Assembly (NCBI GenBank): GCA_028291285.1
Contig: JAQGIJ010000240.1
Location: 1 to 7,317, forward strand
Source of the DNA: Phenylobacterium sp.
GTDB lineage: Bacteria > Pseudomonadota > Alphaproteobacteria > Caulobacterales > Caulobacteraceae
DNA length: 7,317 bases
Reading direction: 5' to 3'
Below, piece by piece: positions 1-7,317 of the stretch. Below the pieces are notes generated by a model. The model saw nothing but the letters and a program-made list of their open reading frames with translations, was not told the origin of the DNA and did no database searches. The stretch's first letter is position 1; each line of letters opens with the position of its first letter. Position numbers and translations under genes: made by a program.

Positions 1-66
1 CTCGCGCAGGCCCAGCGAGAGCCGGAAGACCTGGGCGGGCGCGGCCGTGGCGGGAATCGTCGTCAT
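1..66 (-). CDS. Start of an unidentified gene running off the left edge
   Basis: A leftward reading frame opens at the ATG on 66-64 and stays open to the window edge, giving 22 residues that begin MTTIPATAAPAQVFRLSLGL. A second in-frame ATG at 78-76 would add MFRR. The upstream in-frame stop (complement of 133-135) bounds the choice. Neither start has a good Shine-Dalgarno: only GGA lies near either one. The orientation, divergent from the sugar kinase across about 115 nt, and the clean open frame make a real gene plausible. Too little is visible to name a family or a function. It could also be a chance open frame, which is common in DNA of this GC content. Confidence 0.4.
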   Translation of the reverse strand, partial: MTTIPATAAPAQVFRLSLGLRE

Positions 67-180
67 GCGGCGGAACATGGTCCAAATCGCGGATCGGGTG
101 GAGGCCGCTGTCCTTCGCCGCGAGCCCCTCCGTCAAGCCCGCTCTGCTGGGCGGGGAACAAATCAGGTATGAGAAGCGGC

Positions 181-1074
181 ATGATCCGCATCGGCGTGGA
201 CTTCGGCGGCACCAAGATCGAGGCGGCGGCGCTGGACCCCGGCGGCCGCATCCTGGCCCGCGTGCGTGCGCCCTCCCCGACCGCGTACGGCGAGGCGCTG
301 GAGGCGGTGCGGAGCCTGGTGGCCGAGGCCGAGCGGCAGGCCGGCGCGGCCGCCGCCGCCGTGGGGGTCGCGGGGCCAGGCTCGGTGTCGCCGGCCAGCG
401 GGCTGATGCGCAACGCCAACTCCACGCAGCTGAACGGCCGACCGTTCCCCACGGACCTGGCGCGCGTCCTGGGCCGGCCGGTGCGCTACGCCAACGACGC
501 CGACTGCCTGGCGCTGTCGGAAGCCAGCGACGGCGCCGGCGCCGGAGCCGGCGTGGTGTTCGCCGCCATCCTGGGCACCGGCTGCGGGGGCGGCATGGTG
601 ACGCACGGGCGGCTGATCACCGGCGCCAACGGCTTCGCCGGGGAGTGGGGGCACACGCCCCTGCCCTGGGCGACGGACGAGGAGCATCCCGGGCCCGCCT
701 GCTGGTGCGGCCGACGCGGCTGCCTGGAGCTGTGGATCTCCGGCTCGGGCCTGGCGCGCGACGCCGGCCGGCCGGCCGAGGCGGTGGTGGCCGGCGCGCG
801 AGCCGGCGAGGCCTGGGCCGCCGCGGCGCTGGACCGCTACGTCGAGCGGCTGGGGCGCGGCTTGGCGGTGGTCTGCGACCTCGTCGACCCCGACGTGATC
901 GTGCTGGGCGGCGGCATGTCGAACGTGGACGAGCTCTATGCGCGGCTGCCCTCGGCGATCGGCGCTCACGTCTTCTCCGACTGCTTCACCACGCCGGTGC
1001 GCCGGGCGCTCCACGGCGACTCCTCCGGCGTGCGCGGCGCGGCCTGGCTGTGGCCGCTGGAGCCCGTGGCGTGA
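181..1074 (+). CDS. mak: ROK-family sugar kinase, fructokinase (Mak)-like
   Basis: A cytoplasmic ATP-dependent sugar kinase, probably phosphorylating fructose (possibly glucose or mannose) to the 6-phosphate. The 297-residue protein has the ROK layout: the phosphate-binding motif DFGGTK at residues 7-12, an NANST-LNG-PF sugar-site segment, the catalytic Asp in YANDADCLAL (D106), and the ROK zinc site formed by H158 of EWGHTPLPW with C174, C176 and C181 in CWCGRRGCLE. The C-terminal DPDVIVLGGGMSNV and HGDSSGVRGAAWLWP segments match, as I recall it, E. coli fructokinase Mak (about 302 residues) rather than glucokinase Glk. I chose ATG 181 because GAGAAG (171-176) lies 4 nt upstream and the homologous start is M-R/I-I-G-D. 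An in-frame ATG at 169 would add MRSG. Its stop overlaps the dinB start (GTGA, 1071-1074), implying a shared transcript. The ROK family is certain; fructose as substrate is inferred from resemblance. ROK repressors are excluded because no N-terminal DNA-binding domain is present. Confidence 0.9.
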   Translation: MIRIGVDFGGTKIEAAALDPGGRILARVRAPSPTAYGEALEAVRSLVAEAERQAGAAAAAVGVAGPGSVSPASGLMRNANSTQLNGRPFPTDLARVLGRPVRYANDADCLALSEASDGAGAGAGVVFAAILGTGCGGGMVTHGRLITGANGFAGEWGHTPLPWATDEEHPGPACWCGRRGCLELWISGSGLARDAGRPAEAVVAGARAGEAWAAAALDRYVERLGRGLAVVCDLVDPDVIVLGGGMSNVDELYARLPSAIGAHVFSDCFTTPVRRALHGDSSGVRGAAWLWPLEPVA

Positions 1075-2345
1075 AGGCCTTCTGCCGCGACTGCTTCCGG
1101 CAGGGCGACGAGGCCGTGCGCCGCTGTCCGGCCTGCGCCTCGCCGCGGATGGTGGCGCATGAGGCGCTGGCGCGGCTGGCCATCGCCCACATGGACTGCG
1201 ACGCCTTCTACGCCTCGGTGGAGAAGCGCGACCGGCCGGAGCTGCGCGACCGGCCGGTGATCGTCGGCGGCGGCAGGCGCGGCGTGGTCACCACCTGCTG
1301 CTACATCGCCCGCATCTTTGGCGTGCGCTCGGCGATGCCGATGTTCAAGGCGCTGAAGGCCTGCCCCGAGGCGGTGGTGATCAAGCCGGACTTCGCCAAG
1401 TACCGGGCCGAGAGCCGACGGATCCTGGGCATGGCGGGCGAGCTCACCCCGCTGATCCAGAACCTCTCGCTCGACGAGGCCTGGCTCGACCTCTCCGGCA
1501 CCGAGCGGCTGCACGGCGCGCCGCCGGCCCTGACGCTGGCCCGGCTGCAGGCGCGGATCGAGGCGGAGACCGGCCTGACCGTCTCCATCGGGCTCTCGGC
1601 CAACAAGTTCCTGGCCAAGATCGCCTCGGACCTCGACAAGCCGCGCGGCTTCTCGGTGATCGGGGCTGAGGAGGCGCAGGCCTTCCTGGCGCCGCGGCCC
1701 GTCGCCATCCTGCCGGGCGTCGGCCCGGCCATGGCGGCGTCGCTGGAGAAGGCGGGCTACCGCACGGTCGGCCATCTCGCCCGGGCCGAGGCCCGCGACC
1801 TCGCCGCCCGCTGGGGCGCGCACGGGCTGCGCCTGGCCGAGCTGGCGCACGGACGCGACGCGCGCCCGGTGAACCCCGACGAGAGCCGCAAGGGGATCAG
1901 CGCCGAGACCACCTTCGAGGCGGATCTGACGGCGCTCCAGGCGCTGGAGGACAGGCTCGCCCCGCTCTGCGACAAAGTCGCCCGCCAGGCGCGCGAGGCG
2001 GGCCTCGCCGGCCGGACCGTGACCTTGAAGCTACGGACCACCGATTTTCGCATCGTCACGCGCCGGCGGACGCTGCCGGTGGCGACGCAGACGGCCAAGA
2101 CGCTGTTCGCCGTCGGCCGCGAGCTGCTCGCGATTGAGGCAGGCGCCCGGCCCTGGCGGCTGATCGGCATAGGCCTGGCCGAGCTCGTCGACGCCGAGTC
2201 CGCGACGGACGACTTCTTCTCCGGCGACGAGCGGCGGGCGCGGGCGAGCGAAAGGACGCTCGACGCCCTGCGACATCGATTCGGGGCGGACGCCATCACC
2301 TCGGGTCGGATTTTGCGTGCAAAAGCGGCGCCCAAGCGCGAATGA
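1071..2345 (+). CDS. dinB: DNA polymerase IV (Y family) with N-terminal Cys4 module
   Basis: An error-prone translesion DNA polymerase of 424 residues that inserts nucleotides opposite damaged bases. The palm begins at IAHMDCDAFYASVEKRD, with catalytic D42 and Y47 at the sugar steric-gate position (F13 in E. coli DinB). The second acidic pair is D135-E136 in LSLDEAWLDLSGT. The finger segment GVRSAMPMFKALKACP, the helix-hairpin-helix thumb LPGVGPAMAASLEKAGY and a complete little finger follow. About 35 residues precede the catalytic core and carry C5-x2-C8 and C19-x2-C22, a probable zinc knuckle. I recall this extension from other alphaproteobacterial DinB proteins. The start is GTG 1071, overlapping the mak stop by 4 nt, with GGAG (1059-1062) 8 nt upstream. 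Starting here keeps all four cysteines. The usual clamp-binding motif of the QLDLF type is degenerate (ATDDFF, residues 378-383). I saw no alphaproteobacterial SOS box (GTTC-N7-GTTC) upstream of mak or dinB, so damage induction is not evident. Confidence 0.93.
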   Translation: MKAFCRDCFRQGDEAVRRCPACASPRMVAHEALARLAIAHMDCDAFYASVEKRDRPELRDRPVIVGGGRRGVVTTCCYIARIFGVRSAMPMFKALKACPEAVVIKPDFAKYRAESRRILGMAGELTPLIQNLSLDEAWLDLSGTERLHGAPPALTLARLQARIEAETGLTVSIGLSANKFLAKIASDLDKPRGFSVIGAEEAQAFLAPRPVAILPGVGPAMAASLEKAGYRTVGHLARAEARDLAARWGAHGLRLAELAHGRDARPVNPDESRKGISAETTFEADLTALQALEDRLAPLCDKVARQAREAGLAGRTVTLKLRTTDFRIVTRRRTLPVATQTAKTLFAVGRELLAIEAGARPWRLIGIGLAELVDAESATDDFFSGDERRARASERTLDALRHRFGADAITSGRILRAKAAPKRE

Positions 2346-2423
2346 TGGCCCGTGTGAGGCTCTAAGACCGCCTGCCAGGGGGCGGGATCGCGGTTGTGAG
2401 CGCGTTCGTGATGATTCGACCCT

Positions 2424-2452
2424 TTCAAATGGAAATGTTTGCCATATCTAAT
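2424..2452 (+). promoter_or_regulatory. Candidate sigma70-type promoter for clpS-clpA
   Basis: TTCAAA (2424-2429, 4 of 6 to TTGACA) and TCTAAT (2447-2452, 5 of 6 to TATAAT) are separated by 17 nt. They sit in the most AT-rich part of the window (26 G+C in 2401-2460). Transcription would begin near 2458-2460, leaving a leader of about 35 nt before the clpS ATG. The match to the Caulobacter sigma73 consensus is weak, and a heat-shock sigma32 reading (CTTTCAA with TGCCATAT) has too short a spacer. This is inference from motif and position only. Confidence 0.4.
2429..2445. promoter_or_regulatory. Operator-like imperfect dyad in the promoter spacer
   Basis: The 17-bp sequence ATGGAAATGTTTGCCAT is symmetric about G2437 at 6 of 8 base-pair positions, with perfect outer ATGG/CCAT half-sites. 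It lies exactly between the candidate -35 and -10 elements of the clpS promoter, where a bound regulator could block or reshape the promoter. I recognise no regulator for it, and a dyad of this quality can arise by chance in a stretch of this length. Confidence 0.2.
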
Positions 2453-2457
2453 TGCGT

Positions 2458-2480
2458 GACGGTGACGGGCCTGCACCGTC
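2458..2480 (+). promoter_or_regulatory. Hairpin in the clpS leader, abutting the Shine-Dalgarno
   Basis: GACGGTG (2458-2464) and CACCGTC (2474-2480) are perfect 7-bp inverted arms around a 9-nt loop. T2457 can also pair with A2481, the first base of the AGGAGA Shine-Dalgarno (2481-2486). If transcription starts near 2458-2460, the hairpin forms the extreme 5' end of the mRNA. It could protect the transcript or tune ribosome access. There is no T-tract after it, so it is not a terminator. The structure is read directly from the bases; the role is inferred. Confidence 0.4.
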
Positions 2481-2494
2481 AGGAGATTTTGGCC

Positions 2495-2824
2495 ATGGCC
2501 GAGCGCAAGCAGGGTGATCAGGACACCGGCATACGTTCGTCTGTGATCACGCAGACCAAGCCCAAGACGCAAAAACCCTCAATGTATAGGGTGCTGCTCT
2601 TGAACGACGACTACACTCCCATGGAGTTCGTGGTCTATGTGCTTGAGCAATTCTTCAATAAGTCGCGCGAAGACGCGACTCGGATCATGCTGCACGTACA
2701 CCAGCACGGAGTGGGTGTCTGCGGAGTGTTCACATACGAAGTGGCGGAAACAAAAGTGGCTCAGGTCGTTGATACGGCACGGCGGCATCAACACCCGCTC
2801 CAGTGCACCATGGAAAAGGATTAG
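2495..2824 (+). CDS. clpS: ClpS, N-degron adaptor of the ClpAP protease
   Basis: The cytoplasmic adaptor binds substrates with N-terminal Leu, Phe, Tyr or Trp and delivers them to the ClpA N-domain for degradation by ClpAP. The 109-residue protein has a flexible, polar N-terminal tail (residues 1-28) followed by the compact core from [19 protein letters not shown]. The substrate-pocket residues N37, D38, D39, the gatekeeper M43, and H69 of HVHQHG are all present. [15 protein letters not shown] and the C-terminal [10 protein letters not shown] match the family, and the length is close to E. coli ClpS (106). I chose ATG 2495 because AGGAGA (2481-2486) lies 8 nt upstream. An in-frame GTG at 2396 would add a tail that crosses the promoter and hairpin and matches nothing I know. 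clpA starts 6 nt after the stop. G+C here is clearly lower than in neighbouring genes (31 of 60 in 2641-2700). Confidence 0.97.
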   Translation: MAERKQGDQDTGIRSSVITQTKPKTQKPSMYRVLLLNDDYTPMEFVVYVLEQFFNKSREDATRIMLHVHQHGVGVCGVFTYEVAETKVAQVVDTARRHQHPLQCTMEKD

Positions 2825-2830
2825 AGGCAC

Positions 2831-5155
<2,325 letters not shown>

Positions 5156-5178
5156 GGTTTCGGCCTTCGCAGAAACAG

Positions 5179-5208
5179 AAAGCCCCGGACGCAGGTCCGG
5201 GGCTTTTT
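5179..5208. terminator. Intrinsic terminator between clpA and the HIT gene, probably bidirectional
   Basis: AGCCCCGGAC (5181-5190) and GTCCGGGGCT (5195-5204) form a perfect 10-bp stem with a GCAG loop. Two flanking A-T pairs can extend it to 12 bp. A T5 run (5204-5208) follows on the plus strand, ending clpS-clpA transcripts. On the minus strand the stem is followed by TTTCTGTTTCTG, a weaker U-rich tail that could also end HIT-gene transcripts. It lies in the 65-nt gap between the two convergent genes. Confidence 0.88.
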
Positions 5209-5220
5209 CGTATGGGCTCG

Positions 5221-5658
5221 TCAGGTGATCTGCGCGGCGATCTGCTCGGCGAGCGCCTTCAGCTCGACCGGATCGGCCATGCCGCCGCCGGCGTGGCGGC
5301 CGAGCGCCACGCCTTCCCAGCGCGGGATGATGTGGAAGTGCAGGTGGAAGACGGTCTGGCCGGCGGGCGTGCCGTTGAACTGCATGACGGTGAGGCCGTC
5401 GGGCTTCAGGGCTGAACGGACCGCGCGGGCTACCCGCTGGACGCCGAGGATCAGCTCGGTGAGCACCTGCGGCTCCTCGTCCAGGAGGTTGCGGGCGTGG
5501 CTGTGCTTGGGGATCACCAGGGTGTGGCCGCGGCCCTGCGGGAAGGCGTCCATGAAGGCGAAGACGTGCTCGTCCTCGAACACCCGGGCGGACGGAATCT
5601 CGCCGCGCAGGATCTTGGCGAAGATGTTGTCGTGCTCGTAGGTCCCGTCCAAGCTCAT
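5221..5658 (-). CDS. HIT-family (histidine triad) nucleotide hydrolase
   Basis: A small cytoplasmic hydrolase of the HIT superfamily, HINT/Fhit-like branch, of 145 residues. Such enzymes cleave nucleotide phosphoramidates or dinucleoside polyphosphates; the exact substrate cannot be read from sequence. The N-terminal DNIFAKILRGEIPSARVFED (residues 10-29) and AFMDAFPQGRGHTLVIPK are the usual HIT core. The triad is H105-L-H107-F-H109-II in a TVFHLHFHIIPRW context, with the upstream N95-G of FNGTPAGQ also conserved. I chose ATG 5658: GAGGGAG (complement of 5667-5673) lies 8 nt upstream, and EHDNIF follows as in homologues. A TTG at 5712 would add an unmatched 18-residue tail overlapping the promoter. 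The gene converges on clpA and is divergent from the DUF4287 gene. A Caulobacter-type promoter lies just upstream. Confidence 0.95.
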   Translation of the reverse strand: MSLDGTYEHDNIFAKILRGEIPSARVFEDEHVFAFMDAFPQGRGHTLVIPKHSHARNLLDEEPQVLTELILGVQRVARAVRSALKPDGLTVMQFNGTPAGQTVFHLHFHIIPRWEGVALGRHAGGGMADPVELKALAEQIAAQIT

Positions 5659-5684
5659 GGCGCGTGCTCCCTCGTCTGATCGAG

Positions 5685-5712
5685 GTGGTAGCGCATGGGC
5701 GCGGAGGCTCAA
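5685..5712 (-). promoter_or_regulatory. Candidate housekeeping promoter for the HIT gene
   Basis: On the minus strand, TTGAGCC (5712-5706) and GCTACCAC (5692-5685) are 13 nt apart. Against the Caulobacter vegetative consensus TTGACGS-N10-14-GCTANAWC, as I recall it, this is 5 of 7 and 6 of 7 specified positions with a correct spacer. Transcription would begin near 5678, just ahead of the Shine-Dalgarno at 5673-5667, giving a leader of about 20 nt. The -35 element overlaps the ribosome-binding site and spacer of the divergent gene. Confidence 0.45.
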
Positions 5713-5714
5713 AG

Positions 5715-6293
5715 ATGAGCGACGAGATGCGCGGCCTGACCGAGCGCCAGCAGAAGTGGTTCGCCTCGGTCCGCGCGAGCCTGGAGCGCGACACCGGCAA
5801 GACGCTGGAGGAGTGGGTGGCGATCGCCAGGACCTGTCCGGAGACCAAGCCCCGGGCCCGCACGGCCTGGCTGAAGGAACACCATGGGCTGGGCGTCAAC
5901 CGCGCCGCCCAGGTGCTGCAGGCGGCCTTTCCGTCCGAGGCGGGCTGGGACCAGCCCGATGCGCTGCGCGCCGCGCTGTGGACCGATCCGGCCGCCCGGG
6001 CGATCTTCGAGACCCTGGAGATGGCCGCCACCGCCCTGCCCGACGTCGTGGTCGGCCAGCGCAAGTCGTTCACCGCCTTCTCGCGCAAGGTGCAGTTCGC
6101 CGCGGCCCGGCCGGTGAAGGACGGGACGGTGATGCTGGGCCTGGCGGTGGAGCCCGAGAGCGATCCCCGGCTGGAGCCGCCGAAGAACGAGGCCTGGTCC
6201 GAGCGCCTGCGGGCCCGGCGGGCGCTGGCCAGCCCCGACGAGGTCGACATCTCGCTGGTGGCGCTGCTGAAGCGGGCCTGGGAGCGGTCGTGA
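5715..6293 (+). CDS. DUF4287 and DUF5655 two-domain protein of unknown function
   Basis: A 192-residue soluble protein with no signal peptide or membrane segment. Residues about 8-73 look like DUF4287: a helix with TGK at 27-29 and the segment WLKEHHGLG at 52-60, followed by NRAAQVLQAAF. Residues about 82-190 look like DUF5655: FETLEMAATALPDVVVG, then K117-SF-TAFSRK at 117-125, and a strand VMLGLAVEP. The fused pair is a recurring architecture, but I know of no established biochemical role. The K-S-F/F-SRK pattern is shared with DUF1801-like proteins in my memory, so a distant relationship is possible. ATG 5715 is chosen because GGAGG (5703-5707) lies 7 nt upstream. A GTG at 5664 would be in frame but lacks such a site. 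I see no convincing promoter of its own in the 56-nt gap. Domain names are recalled, not searched. Confidence 0.85.
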   Translation: MSDEMRGLTERQQKWFASVRASLERDTGKTLEEWVAIARTCPETKPRARTAWLKEHHGLGVNRAAQVLQAAFPSEAGWDQPDALRAALWTDPAARAIFETLEMAATALPDVVVGQRKSFTAFSRKVQFAAARPVKDGTVMLGLAVEPESDPRLEPPKNEAWSERLRARRALASPDEVDISLVALLKRAWERS

Positions 6294-6321
6294 GCCGAAG
6301 ATCATCCCCTGGGGGGCGCTC

Positions 6322-7317
6322 CTACCCCTCGTGCCGGAACGGGGAGTATTCCTCCGCCAGCCATTCCATGTCGGCCTCGACACCGGCCCGCTCGCGCTTG
6401 ACAAACTGCTCGACGGGCGCGCGCAGGGCGGGATCGGCGATCCAGTGGGCGGAGTAGACCGGCTTGGGCAGATAGCCGCGGGCGATCTTGTGCTGGCCCT
6501 GGGCGCCCGCCTCGACGCGGGCGAGGCCGCGGCCGATGGCCCATTCGATGGCCTGGTAGTAGCAGAGCTCGAAGTGCAGGAAGGGCACGTCTTCGGTGCA
6601 GCCCCAGTTGCGGCCGTAGAGGCAGTCGTCGCCGATCAGGTTGAGGGCGCCGGCGATCCACCGCTCGTCGCGCCGCGCCATGATCAGCAGCACCCGGTCG
6701 GCCATCCGCTCGCCGAGCAGGGAGAAGAACGGCCGCGAGAGGTAGGGCCGGCCCCACTTGCGCGAGCCGGTGTCCATGTAGAAGGCGAAGAAGGCGTCCC
6801 AGTGGTCCTCTGTCAGGTCCGAGCCGGTGATCGTATGGATTTCCAGACCGGCCTGGGCGTCGCGGCGCTCCCGGCGAATGGTCTTGCGCCGGCCCGAGGA
6901 CAGCGCGCCCAGGAAATCGTCGAACGTGGCGTAGCCGCGGTTCTGCCAGTGGTACTGCTGACCTTCCCGCAGGGCGAGGCCATGCCCGCCCATCCAACGC
7001 CACTCGTCCTCGGTCGGGAAGTTCACGTGCAGGGACGAGGCGCCGTAGCGCTCGCACAGGGTGACGGCCCCGCCGATCAACAGCCCCCTCGCCGCCTCAG
7101 CGTCGACGTCCGGCCGGACCAGCAGCCGCGGGCCGGTGGCGGGCGTGAACGGCGCCGCCGACAACAGCTTCGGATAGTAGCGCCCGCCCGCCCGCTCGTA
7201 GGCGTCGGCCCAGGCGTGGTCGAAGATGTATTCGCCCTGGCTGTGGGACTTCAGGTAGAGCGGCATCACCGCCGCCACCCGGCCCTTCTCGTCCGCCACC
7301 GACAGGTGCTGCGGGCC
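6322..7317 (-). CDS. GNAT-like acyltransferase of the DUF482/COG3146 family, N-terminus missing
   Basis: The visible 331 residues start mid-protein (GPQHLSVADEKG) at the window edge, so roughly 50-60 N-terminal residues lie outside if the length is typical. Landmarks of this FemAB/GNAT-like family are present: PLYLKSHSQGEYIFDHAWA, RYYPKLLSAAPFTPATGPR, LHVNFP, YHWQNRGYATFDDFLGAL followed by a basic SSGRRKTIRRERR, GRNWGC, and FELCYYQAIEWAIGRGL with EAGAQGQHKIARGYLP. The family is often annotated as a peptidoglycan biosynthesis or recognition protein, but I know of no firm substrate. It probably transfers an acyl or aminoacyl group. The stop at 6322-6324 follows RHEG. The downstream neighbour converges with a 28-nt gap and no hairpin terminator that I can see. 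The GTG codon at 7299 is internal, not a start: the frame continues upstream with family-like residues. Confidence 0.9.
   Translation of the reverse strand, partial: GPQHLSVADEKGRVAAVMPLYLKSHSQGEYIFDHAWADAYERAGGRYYPKLLSAAPFTPATGPRLLVRPDVDAEAARGLLIGGAVTLCERYGASSLHVNFPTEDEWRWMGGHGLALREGQQYHWQNRGYATFDDFLGALSSGRRKTIRRERRDAQAGLEIHTITGSDLTEDHWDAFFAFYMDTGSRKWGRPYLSRPFFSLLGERMADRVLLIMARRDERWIAGALNLIGDDCLYGRNWGCTEDVPFLHFELCYYQAIEWAIGRGLARVEAGAQGQHKIARGYLPKPVYSAHWIADPALRAPVEQFVKRERAGVEADMEWLAEEYSPFRHEG

Noticed and set aside
130..136. TTGACGG on the minus strand as a promoter -35 for the left-edge gene
   Set aside because: It matches the Caulobacter -35, but no acceptable -10 lies at 10-14 nt or at 17 nt, so it is only half a promoter.
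432..447. Inverted repeat GAACGG-CCGA-CCGTTC inside mak
   Set aside because: It encodes the conserved N-G-R-P-F segment of the kinase, does not fit the alphaproteobacterial LexA site and is far from any promoter.
533..550. GCCGGC-rich direct repeat in mak
   Set aside because: It encodes a short Gly-Ala run in a loop where the E. coli homologue also has Gly and Ala. It is not an independent repeat element.
645..1070. Upstream in-frame extension of dinB inside mak
   Set aside because: The frame is open far upstream, but the translation is Arg/Gly/Ala-rich and overlaps mak on the same strand. GTG 1071 has a good ribosome site and the family N-terminus.
2366..2394. GC-rich hairpin after dinB as a terminator
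   Set aside because: The stems are only about 5 bp and alternative pairings compete. There is no T-tract, so termination there is not supported.
2404..2417. Possible SOS box (GTTC then ATTC) upstream of clpS
   Set aside because: The second half-site is ATTC, not GTTC, and the spacer is 6 nt instead of 7, so it does not fit the alphaproteobacterial LexA site.
2396..2494. Longer ClpS starting at GTG 2396
   Set aside because: The extra 33 residues match nothing in the family and would run through the candidate promoter and leader hairpin. ATG 2495 has AGGAGA at ideal spacing.
6306..6315. CCCCTGGGGG between the two convergent genes as a terminator
   Set aside because: The arms leave almost no loop and no T-run follows on either strand.

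Overview
The window is a high-GC, gene-dense chromosomal stretch. Gene content, protein sequences and one promoter resembling the Caulobacter housekeeping consensus point to an alphaproteobacterium, most likely Caulobacteraceae (a Caulobacter- or Phenylobacterium-like genome). This placement is inference from remembered family features, not from a search. I see no mobile element, tRNA, rRNA, CRISPR array, phage gene or clear sign of recent transfer. The region looks like ordinary core genome, and I found no convincing new multi-gene system. The more interesting points are regulatory or concern poorly understood domains.

Layout, left to right. Bases 1-66 hold the first codons of an unidentified gene leaving leftward. 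Divergent from it, a ROK-family sugar kinase closely resembling fructokinase Mak (181-1074) overlaps by 4 nt a Y-family DNA polymerase IV, dinB (1071-2345), which carries an N-terminal four-cysteine module. A 149-nt, unusually AT-rich gap follows. It holds a candidate promoter and a hairpin abutting the Shine-Dalgarno of clpS (2495-2824). clpA (2831-5155, TTG start) follows after 6 nt. A strong hairpin terminator separates clpA from the convergent HIT-family hydrolase gene (5221-5658, minus).

The HIT gene is divergent from a DUF4287/DUF5655 protein gene (5715-6293, plus) across only 56 nt. That gene converges, with a 28-nt gap (6294-6321) and no visible terminator, on a DUF482/COG3146 GNAT-like acyltransferase gene (6322 to beyond 7317, minus), whose N-terminus lies outside the window.

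Functional links. clpS and clpA form one working unit. ClpS recognises proteins with bulky hydrophobic N-terminal residues and hands them to the ClpA unfoldase, which feeds ClpP (not in this window). The mak-dinB pair is coupled at the translation level although sugar phosphorylation and translesion synthesis have no evident link. The remaining genes look like separately transcribed housekeeping or accessory enzymes.
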